Of a stretch of DNA of 64,000 nt, positions 39,701 through 51,700 are shown one piece after another. Source of the stretch: Monarcha castaneiventris obscurior (Eukaryota; Chordata; Aves; Passeriformes; Monarchidae); NCBI GenBank assembly GCA_026261815.1, contig JAMPIT010000417.1, forward strand, positions 2,141,501 to 2,205,500, in the 5' to 3' direction. The notes beneath the pieces are model-generated. The model was not told the DNA's origin. It made no database searches and was given only the letters and a program-made list of their open reading frames with translations. The position numbers and the translations under genes were made by a program. The number at the start of each line of letters is the position of its first letter. The stretch's first letter is position 1.

Positions 39701-42700
39701 GTGGTTCTTTGATCTTTGAAAAACATTTAACTGAACAGAGTGACAACCATATAATGGCCTTTTTATCTATTTTGTTTTGAGATGTTAGGTATTTTGTATT
39801 TGCATGAGTCAATTGGAAAGAAGATCTAATTTGAATGCAAGTCTTCTGTACTCTAATGGTCCTCTGCCAAGGCAGTTCCCTTTTAACATTGTTTTTTAAA
39901 TGGAAAATTCCATTATTGTATGACTTCCATGTTTCTTTGGGGTTGCCTTTTGATGCTTTGTTTTCTCCTAATTTACAGACTTTGATTTCTTTTGTTCTGA
40001 CAGTAAATGCTACCAGTAACAGTGATTAGTAAGGTTTGAGGCTTTGTCTAATTAGTTGTAAGCTAAGAGCTACAATAAATAGAAGCTTTTGGGATTTTTT
40101 TTTCTTGCATTTTATTAGCTGAAGTTCTAATTGTAACCATGTAAACCTGCTAATTTACCCACTTCTTTTTAAGCACAAGAAGCCAGTCAGAGGTGCCCAA
40201 GCTTGTAAGCTAAGTCTTTGTTTACCTGCAATTTGCAGTAATTTAACTGAAATCTGTTCTAGTTAAACTGGTTAGGATGCTTTCTGGATACAGTTAAGCT
40301 CACAACAACTAGTAAATCTCAATTTATGGTAACTCAGACAGCAATGTAGGCTGGGTGTGGTATAGCTGAACCAAGCTAAATTAACATAAATCAGTCCTAA
40401 GCAGATTCCTGTGTAGGTAATAAAATACTTTGATAACCTTGGGACATATTTGTGTGGTGAGCCTTGGATGTATGTGCAGTCCTCTTCAGCTTTTTTTTAC
40501 TTTGAGAGAACTTGCCTCTTTTATTTATACTAAAATGCAGGTCATGCTACACCATGTGACAAATGTAGCATGTGTCTTCTGGCTACTTAGTCCTTGAAGT
40601 AAAGCAATTTAAAGAGTGAAAATTTTTCACTTGAGAAAAATATACCAGTTTAAGCTGAGGAGAGCCAGCTGGATATTTTGTGTAAGTGTCAGCAAAAATC
40701 ATCAGTAGTCATTGGCAGAGCAAGCTACTTGCAACCATAAATACATCTGGAATTTCCTTTTCTTGTTGTGCCTTTTTTCAGGTAGGTTTTTGATTATTAT
40801 TATTATTATTATTATCAGTTCCTGAAGTCCACTATTTCTGGGTGCTGCTTTTTCACTGCCTGTGATTTATGTCTGGTGGAAGGGATTTGTCTTCTTTTGC
40901 GCTTATTGCAGCATGAGCTTTTGACTTTTTATCCAAAGCACCCCACACTGAGGGACACTTGAGAGATTGCTGCCCATTTGTTTGCTTTGTATTTTTGCAC
41001 CCAGCCAAATTGGTCTTGCATGTGTGTCCCAAATTAATTTCATGTTATTCATGTATTCTTTTTTCTCATGAGCATCTTTTGTAAATTGAGATTTTTTTTT
41101 TTCTTTTGGAATATTTTATCAGTTTGCATCCAAGTATTTTTGACATGGTGAGTAAATATTTTGTCTTCCTTGGTCTGGAATGCTTGTGAACAAATTTCAG
41201 TCTGCGCCTCATAATCACCTACAGCTGATCCCTTTTAATAAGGGCCATTATTGCAGAGAAAAGTATCATAACCTTTCCTTTTCATTTTAGACATAAAAGG
41301 TGCTGCTGTTCTGTCATGGTCTACTGAGCAAATGTCTCTAAACTAAGAAAACAGTTCTTTTCATTTCATTGGAAGTGGAAGTTCTCAAGAAATTGAAATT
41401 GTGGGCTGCTTTGCTCCCAGATGGACTGACCTCTTTAGTACCATATATAACATTGTGAATCAATTCATTTCTTAAAAGCCTTTCCTTTCTTAGTGATATT
41501 CGTGGAATTTCTTACTTTGGCTGAAAAAAGAAATAAGTTAGCAGCTCACTGAAGTACATTGCAATTAGGCTCCTGTTTCAAGGTTGGGTGTGGGGCAATG
41601 CAGTAGTTATTAGATTGTAGAAATGACATCTTGGCCTTATAAAGGGAAAAATGTCTTTGCTGCCTCTGGAATTTTGGCAGCCCTTTATGAGCTGTAGGGT
41701 ATGTGGAGATTATAGCAGATAATGAAACTGGCTGATTAGAATATGAGGTTTTGGAGTCTGACAACTTTCTGAACATAATTGCATTTAATATCCTTCATCA
41801 AGGAATTAACAGTCACCTAAGGTTCACAAGACCTGAACCTCACGTGCTCTAGAATACCCTTCAAAAACAGTCAGCGGATTTTTGCAGTGTTTCAAAGTTC
41901 CTGTTGCTGGCCAAGTAATGTTTTCCCATGGTGTATCCGTACATTTACTTTGGAGGCTGCCTGCCTTCCCAGGTGCACAGGGCTGACCCTCCCCTGTTTT
42001 GCAGGTGCTCTTTCAGCTGTGGGTAGGGCAGAGTTCGGAGTTCTTCAGGAGGCTGCTGCTGCTGCTCTCCCCAGCCAACGCATCCCCCAAGCCCTTGGTG
42101 TCCCCGGAGCGGCTGCCCCACCACATCCTGTGCGATGTGACCCAGGGCCTACCTCACACCCACGCCGCCTGCCTGGAGGAGCTCAAGAGGAGCTACGAGT
42201 TCTATCGCTACTTCGAAACGCAGCATCAGGCGGGCTTGGAATGGGCAGCCAGGACAAAGCCCAAGTGCCGAGAGCTGAACAGTCTGCAGACAGCCGTGCG
42301 CAGCCTGCAGCTTCATCTCAAGGCACTGCTCAATGAGTGAGTTTACACATGAATGAACAGAATATGCAGGAGGCTTTGGACTTGAAGTTCTTTGGGTTGT
42401 CAGCGTCTATCCCCAATGAAAAGCAAAAAAGGCAGATACATACAGTCTTGCAATCATAGCCATATCTTTACACAGTATGGGCTCAAAGATTCTTGGTTTA
42501 CTGTGGAATCTGATATTTTTCCTGGGTATTCTCTGAGTATCTGGTGAAAACTTCAAGATAAGCAGTGCACTAAGACTGTGCCTTGCATCAAAAATATGAA
42601 AACATCATTATTTGATTTTGCAACATACCAAATGCTTTATAAGGACATTCAGCTCATTGTAACTACCTGGTAAATATCCTTAAAGATTTGTCACTGCCTT

Positions 42701-45700
42701 GGTGAAACAGCTGAGACTCTCCTACTCCTTTAATCTTACATAAAAGAATTACTATAACAAATGCAGGTGAGCAATGTATCTTGATGTAGAAAAAATTATT
42801 TTAATTTTAAAATTTTGGGGCATCTTTGAGGAATTGACTGAGTTAGATTCTTAAAACTTGAAGAAAACAAGAGTATATTACATTAAATACTTGAAAGAAC
42901 AGTGAAGTCAAATATTTATTACTTACTGCTGTTCATCTCCTCATCACTTAGGGTAATAATTCTTGAGGATGAACTTGAAAAGCTTGTTAGCACTAAGGAG
43001 ACACCTGAGTTGACAACAGAAGCCCATCAGGTTCTGGAACAAAAACTAAAGTTTATTCAGCCTCATATCCAGGCAAGCAACAGCTGCTGGGAAGAAGCCA
43101 TTTCTCAGGTGGAAAAAATGAGTGGAAGAAATCCAAATAAAAAAGGTAAATGTGAGAGATTAATTTAGTGACTAATGGGATACACTTCAGAGATGAAATT
43201 GTCAAATGAATCAAAGACAGTGTTCAGCCTGTGTATCAGAATTTCAGCTGAAGAAGGTCTTACAACCATACACTTTGAAAAACTATATCCTTATGTCACA
43301 CTTCTTCACTGTGATGGCTTTGAAGCTTTTGTTTCAGCAAAAAATGCAAACATGTTAACTCAGTCTGTTAGACCTGTGGGTTCAGATAGTTACATTTTCA
43401 GGTGTAGACTGATGGTGGCTTTTTGCCTTTGATTGGTGAGTCACCTGTGAAGGGGTAGGATTTTAATGAATTGCCCCCAAGATCTTCATTTATTTACTGC
43501 ATTAAAATTATGCCATTAATTGAAATGATAATGGCATTAAGCTTTTTTGACAATCACTTTTCCTGGGACATTTTAAATCGTGAAGGACATGTTGAACATA
43601 TAACACCCATCTACCTCCTCTCTCAGAGAGAGTGAGCTAATCTTTGGTGTTCTTAAAAATCTTAGTGAGCAGCATATCCCAACATCTTGTTTGTTGTCCC
43701 TCTCCTTAGGGATCTGTACTGCCCATGCTGTTCTTGTGAAGCATAACCAGCTTAAATAATTGAAGTGAACTTAGGCTCTCCTGACATGGAATTGAACCTG
43801 TAATTTCTAATCTTTCTTTTTTCCAGGAGCATTTTTACTGTCCTATGAAGGCACAGCCCAGCATCTGAAAAATGCTGGTAATGGAGACTGCACTAGGAAA
43901 ATTGGAGGGGACTTGGGGTATCAGCAAGTTACCTACAGAAATCCAAATCTGAAGTACACTATGCTCTTAATGACGTATGGGTGGAATAGCCAGTAGATGG
44001 ATAAATATTGCTGTGGGCCTAGAGGCAGGCAGGCCGACCTTGTTCATGCTTATATCAGAACTGGGAGCACTGGGAGGCTTCTTGCAGGCTCTGTGCAGGT
44101 CCAGACATGGTATAAACAAACTCCTGTACTTAGCCTGATAGTGCAGTCTTACAGCTTCCCCCCCAGTGCTGCGTAAAACAGCCTGTGAGGATTAGATGTA
44201 GCCTGATACATTTGCATGTGCTGACCTGTTGTGTTCTGTTGATGCCCTCCACAACCTGCAGTTCCACTGATCTTTTTTCCCCTTTCCTTAGAAGTTCTTT
44301 CTAGACTACACACCATAGTATTTTTAGTTATTTTAGTTTTATTTCTACTTTGTGTATAAATTTCACAGCAGGCATTTTTATTATAACTTGCTTCCTTTTA
44401 AAGTTCAGTACAAAAATAACCTCGTGTGTGATCTAGAAGGAAGGGATTGCGTGGGAAATAAAAAATAAAATAATACTTCACTTTTGCCCACTGGCTTTCC
44501 TGGAAATGTGCTGGGATTGAACCTCTATTTTGCAACAAGTTTACTGAACTACTCCACAGGAGCTGCTTTAAATTATGTTGGTCATTGAAAACTATTTTTA
44601 TCTGACAACATTTGACTTTTCTGATATATTTCTAAGCCATCCAGCTTCTGTGAGTTGATCTTTTCAAGCTGTACATGAAATCAAGCTCAATTATTTTGCT
44701 GTCTTTCTACAAATTTTATCAGCTGGTCTGTCAGTCATGTTATGTAAATTACTTCAATAAATTGTCTCATTTTCTTCAATACTTTTTGAAAGCTCTCTGG
44801 GAGAAGATACCTTCCTGCTGAAATAATATAGCAGCTCAGCACATCTTTTATGTTTATGCATTATTATCCAAAACTAAATCAGTCTTTTGACAAGACCTGT
44901 TTCAAGAACCCCATGGGCTTAGAACATTGTGTCTAAGTGGATGCCAAGCACTTTTGCTCCAGCAGATGTTTAGTTCAACTAACTAGTTCAGCCAGTAGAG
45001 CATCTCTATAAAGAGGTGAGTCTCCTTCAGCAAGCAGTACATGCTTCTTGCCTGAATCATTATGTATCAGAGCTGGTTTGTTACAGGTACCTTAAACAGC
45101 CAGAGCAAAGCCTTTCAGGGTAACAGATTGAACATTCACACCCTCCTGTCAGCCTGTCATTGGTGGTGACACCAGCATGTATCATATATTTCAGCATATG
45201 GTTTCTTCAGGCAATGCAGTTTGGCTTCTTCTTTTGCAGGAGTTGGTGTATTTCTAGAATCAGTGCCTGTACTCACCGATTCTGTCAGGTACAGAGCAGA
45301 GCCTCAGAGCAAGTGGGGCTTTAGCAAATTAAAGGGAATTCACCTCTATTTAAATTCCTTGGGCAATGATGGATGTATCTATCATTCATCTACATGTACA
45401 TCTTTGCTAATTTCCTACAACTTTCAGCTTCTTCTCTTTATTCTTTCACATTTTTTCATCACTGATAAAACTAATTTACCACTTGGACCCTCAACAATTT
45501 AAACGTAGTAATCTACTGCTAATATTACACAATGGACTGTCCTTTATGGTTACTTACAGCATTGTATTAATGATCTTTGAAACAGTGGCTCTCAAACTGT
45601 TTAAATTCCATCCTTTTTCCTTTTAAAATGTCTCTATCTTTGCAAATATACACAACTTTTTTAGATATTTATAAGAACAAGGCCATGGTACTCTGCTGCA

Positions 45701-48700
45701 ATCTCACCATCCCTAAGTGTTCAGTGTATAGATTAGAAATGGAAAATAGGGTTAGGTGGGGCTTGGCCAGGTCATTTAACCCATTTCCCGTCTCAGGGGT
45801 GAATTAGTATTTGTGAGTAAATGTTGTTTACCTGTTCCTAAAAAACTCTCTTTAGAGACATTTTCCAGTATTTCCAGGCATCTATTCCAGCACTTAACTC
45901 CATTACCAGCAGAATGTTAGTGCTGAATTAAAGTACCTCTTGCTGCAATTTAAAAGCAGTACTTCTGATCCACCCACAATGGAAATCCATTTCCTCTTGA
46001 TGGCTCTTAAATTCTTGAAGATGATTATTATGTTTCTTTCTGTCTTCTCTACATGACTTTCAGCTCTTCCCTGATGACTATACTTTATTTAGGTCTCTGA
46101 TAATTTCAAATGTTTTCCTCTATACTCCCTGTAGTTGGCCCACTGTATTATTGAATGAAGGGGCCCCAGACTGGGCACTGTGTTCCATCCACAGCCTGAT
46201 CAGTGCCAGAGTAGAAATGTTATTTCATGTGCCTAACAGTCAGTGCTGTTGCTTGTATGTCCTGGTTTGTAGTGTAGCTTTTTGCTTGCAGCAGAGTAGA
46301 GTTGATGGTGAGGCTCCTCACCTCTTTCTCAGTGGTGCTCCCCAGTCAATTGTGATGTATTTGTGCACTTGGCTATTCCAAAGCACAAAAATTTGCAGCC
46401 ACAGTCACCAAACTGCTGGATCTGAAATCCATTTCTACCTGGCTTGTCTCTCTGATTTTCCAGTGTTATTTTTTATTCTAATGGTGCCCTTCAGTGTTCT
46501 TGCAGATTATCCCCATATCAGCAGATTTAATGAGATGCAATACTTTTCTTTCCCCCATTGGAAGTATTAGAGAGTATTGGACTTGAGACAAATCCTCACT
46601 CAATGTATTCTGGTCTGGAAATGATAACCATGCTGTGGTGATCCAGGAGGCTGTTCTGTGCACCTAATAGCAACTTTTCCTGGCCTATGCCAGGTCTCTT
46701 CTCTGGTTTTACTGATTTTGCTTGCGATCTGCAGGTTTTCAAAGCCTTTAAAATTTCTGAGATTTGTTAGTGGAAGTGTTTCAGCACAAGTTCCATTGGA
46801 CCCAGCTTCTGTCGAAACAGCCAAGTTATTTAAGTGCTCTCTAACAGTGTTTCAGTGTAACCTAACCAGCCTTCTTACTGTTTTTTTCATGTATGCAAAT
46901 CCTTCTTATGAAAATACCTGGATGCTGCCTGAGTGAGTCAGAAACATCTTTCATTTTCAAATTTACTTTTTTTAAATCCCTTTTCTTCTTTCCCCTAAAG
47001 GCAAAATTGAAGTTTCCTGTGACAACCTACAACATACTACAGTACCTTTAACACAGCCTGCCATATACATAGAAAACAAAGATCCAATCCCTGAAGAGCA
47101 GGTAAAAAAAAAAAAGAAAAGGATAATTTAAAATAATAATTGGGGATTATTTGCTGTATCAATTCTTTTTTTCAGTTGCTTGTGCAGTGACCTTGTTGTC
47201 TTGCCGAGACAGACAAGCAAGTGGCCAGCGCCACTTCAAAATTGGACTCATAGAAAAAAATTGTGTATATTCCTTTTGCTGTTCCATGGGGAGGTATTCC
47301 CCATCCTGGAAAAAAGAGCACTAGTATTCATTTTTCGTAAATATCATTAGAAAGTGAGGGACTAAAGGAGAGCAGCAACACAAATCAGAGTAATAAATAA
47401 AAAACTGAGAATTGCTAAAAGGCAGTATATGAAATAGAGTCCTTTTTGCATATTGCTGGATAAACTGACACAGCTACAAAAGTGACAAGCTCAAGCACAA
47501 ACCGTCCTGCCTTCAGTTTGCTTAGTCTCTGCATTTTTGGATACCTTTCTCCTGTAACACGAAACAATTTTGTATTGTTTGAGGAACTCCTGGGTGATGG
47601 TTGGGCTGTCTTGAAGAGAGGGGGGCCTCCTCCATCCCAGAACTGAGAGCAGATGCATTCTGAAAGCACACTGAACACCTATGCTCTGCTCTGTCCCTCC
47701 CTTGCTTCTCCTCCACATATATTCTCTCTAGATGTTTTTCCATATCAAAAAGATGGGACTAATTACTTTCCTGGTCATTTGTTATAACATAAATGCTGCT
47801 CTGTTTTTTTGTGCTTGTGATCCAATACATTTAAAATTGGAGGAGAAGTTTGCTATCCTCCTTATCCTCTTAATAAGGATTTACGTAAGTTAGGTTAGCA
47901 AGATACCTGACTACCAAGAATTGGTTATGGTGTAAATTAAAAAAAAAAAACCCACATCAGCATTGCTTATTTGCACCTGTAATTATGGAGAAATGGACTC
48001 CCATTTCCAAGGTATGTCACTTGATCCTACTTGTGTATGAAGGTAAATCTCGTTAACTTTCAATGAGTGGACTTGCTCCAAAATCATACAGATTATCACC
48101 AAGAGCAGTGTCCAGTCTGCTGGCTCTGCTCAAACAGGGCTCCCTCCAACCTATTAGTGTGGTTGGCTTGTGCTGACATCACTTGATCATGAATCAGATT
48201 GTAGGACTGAGTTCATCCTGACAAGGAAGATCAAGAGTTTTTCTTTCTTTCTTTCTTTAGGAACTGGAAGCATATGTTGATTATTCAGATACAGATAATG
48301 AATATAAAAGGGAAGATTTTTACTGCTTTTCCCAAGAAGAAAGAGAAAGACAAGAGCGAGAGAGACAGGAATCTAAGAGGGTGTTACAAGAATTGAAATC
48401 TGTACTGGGATTTAAAGCTTCAGAAATTGAAAGACAGAAGTGGAAACAGCTACTATTCAGTGAACATGGTAAGCATTTCTTTTAAAAATTAATTTCTTCC
48501 TTAGAAAATATAGGTGTCTGTTTGTCATTAATTTCCGACTATGTTAGAATTCAGACAGTGCTTAGCTGTAGTAGTGTCTTTGATAGACCTGTGTGGTCTT
48601 AGTTTGCCATTCCATCTCTTTATATTTTAGCAATCATTTTACTATATATAGAAAAGAACTTGGAGAAATGGGAATTTGGCTTTAAACAAAACACTTGAGC

Positions 48701-51700
48701 TAAAATATTAAACACACAAAAATATTAAGACAGCATAAAGAGAGCTGTCAGGCTAGAAACCATGCAGATTGAACTGACTTTCTTTCATGGCTTTCCAGTA
48801 AATACGCATTTTTGTCAGGGTGCATAAATAAATTACTTTTCAGAATTAAAGAAACCACCAGAAATTATCCCAGATGTACAAAAGTGTATGGGTTAAAGTG
48901 AAGAGCTACAGTTTGAAATATCAGAGGCTCATTAAAGAATAAAACTGGCCTTTGTTTCCATGGGAGAGTGAATACAGAACATCTTCACAAACATCCCCCC
49001 CACAAAGCATCTAAGAAGAAGAGTTCTTTCAAACTAGCCTTTTCTAACTCTGAGGATTGCTGGGTAGCTCCATCCACTTGTACTTGAAAGCAGGAATATG
49101 AAAATTTCTCTTGCCTCAACAAGACAGTTTGTCTGTTACAGCAGTAAGACTGGATGTAACTTGATTCCTCCCACTGCTTGAGCTATTTGGTTTACTGTCT
49201 TAAAAACTGGCAGTAGTTTGTCTTTTCCTTTTTTTTTTTTTATTTCTTCCTCTTAAAGACAGGTTAGGAAAAGCTTCCTAAAAAGTTCTGTGTTCTGTTT
49301 TATGAAAAACAGCCCTCAAGGCTGGCACCACATCCAAGGATTCTGCCTCTGCCAGTGTCTACCAGAAAAAAAGACCATGGATTGCAATTTTTCTGTAATT
49401 TACTGGGAACACAAAGTAACAGACCATACCTATTTATGACACTGTCTCTTGACATCAAGCCATAAAAAATATCTGTTCTTTATAACTTTGTTCTTTATCT
49501 CCGTTAAGCTACAACTGTGGTAAAGGAGATCACTTGACCATTGGTACTGGTTTCTCTTCTTGTTGAGTTAAAAGCCCCTGAGACATGAGATTGCACCAGA
49601 GTCTGCTCAGGAGTAGGATTTCTGTCTTAACCCTCTGGTGTTAGATAAAACACCACACAACTCTTCACATAAATCTCTTCAAGTCTTCCTAACTGTTGGA
49701 GAAAGAACAGATCCTACCTCCAGTTCAAGCCTTGACAGACTTGGTGACTCCTGCAGGAAGAGTTCTTGCCAGGAGAACTTGCCTAGGATATTTCCTTACC
49801 TGAGTTAGCAGCTGATACTTGGCCATATCAGCGTATCCTCAGGCCATCTGTGGCCATAGCTGGAAAGAGTCAGCTGATTCCTGTAGTTTGTAGTAACTGT
49901 TCATCAGAAAGCCTTTGTGGCTCGTGTTGCTTCCTTTCCCTTTCCATGTAGAGATACTACATTGGTTTAGGATTAGAGACAAAATGGTGAGGAGGGAAGA
50001 AAGTATGATTTTCTCCAGCTGCATAGGACTAATCATTGATTATTTCCATCCTGTACAAATCTGGAAAGCATGAGGACAGTTCATGAAAGTAATTAATATT
50101 GTCTCCTTTTGGCACAGATTGTGTGTGTCTAATCTGACAGGCTGATATGGACACCAGATATAATATCTTCTACTCTTTTTTAAGGAAATCCTTCAATATT
50201 TCTTCAAAAGAAACACAAGTCAGTAAATATGATGTAATGGACCCTGGCATAATATGGTTTAATTTATGCATACACGAGTCAGTCCTTAAAGAGACATTTT
50301 TATGATCTGTGCACATTTCTGACTTGCCTTATCTTGAAGATTTAAACCCAGAAAGGTTTATATTCTTGTCTCCATTGGTCCAAGCCAATGGATGGCCATG
50401 ATACCACTTTTCCATAGCCCTCTTGAATCTTGCTTTTACGGGACAATCAAATTCCAGAAATCCTGTGTTTTCCTTACTTGTGATTATTGTGGAAAAAGAT
50501 CCTGAAATATTCAAAGGCTTTAATCTGTTAGTCAAGGCACCCAGCTAGCCATTACGACTTGTCCTAATGAGGACATAAGGGATTTTGGTTTGTTTAAGGA
50601 GGGGCTGGTGAGAGTTTCCACATAAGAGGTCAGCTCCAGACAAGTTGATATGTCTCAAGAACACAGCATGAAGTCAGTTGGAGATGATAGGTTGGATTCC
50701 AGAAAAAGAAAATATCATCTTAGCAGAGCACTAGACTGAAGCAAGTTTTCCAAGGCCCAGTACCATGGTAATACTTCTTACAGTCTGGGTAGTAGGTAGT
50801 TTATGGGAGCGTAGGTAAGCTTATGTTTCTGGTCCTTTGGCCTCCTGTTGAGCCACTAAATGGAAGTGCTTTTGAAAAGGTCTGCCTAGTTGTTAGTGGC
50901 TTCGTTTCCATTTGTCAGACAGTGTAAAACAACTTTCTTCTGGTGCAAAATCACTTCTAGCCTTTCCCTAACCTCTCCCCTGCAAAAAAGTTCATTCTGT
51001 CAGTGGTTGTGTTGTACCCAGCTGTTTCCCCTTCTTCCAGTTTGTCCATACAACAGTTGATATATAGCTATGTATCAGACTTGGAAAGCCATGCTCTCAA
51101 AACTGATGGATTTCACCCTGTTTATTAACTTGTCAACTCTACAAATTGGCCAGCTACCAATCTCAAATATCTATTTAGTTTTTGAGAAATTTTGCCTTTC
51201 AAAATATTCTTTGGAGGAAGGAGGCAAGAAGTTTGCTCCCAAATGATAAGATTACTGTGCATATTCCTGCCTCTTCAAACAAATGGGAAGAAATAAGTAG
51301 CAGCATATTTTTTAGCAGACAGGGAAAAAACTACCCCACAAACAACTGAGAGGAGTCTGGTGCAGTGCTCCTTTGGTATGTAAGGCTTTAAAGCAAACAC
51401 TACAATACACATTCACCCCCACAGTCTTTCAGTGTGCTAATGACAATAATTATCAATGTGACAACCGTAATGATGTGCCTGCCTTCAGCTAGCTAAAGTG
51501 AATATTACTGAAATAGGATGCGGTTGAAAAGTCTTAATACCGTAAATTTTGTTTCCCATTAAAAGCTTGTGTATTTCCCAGAGTTATTTTCATCTCTGCT
51601 TACAGGGGTAAAGTCAGAATGGAATTAGAAAGGGAAATGCAACTTGGGAATCTGCTGCTGCCGCTCTCATTTATGTTCGTGCTGCTGCTATAATGGAGCT

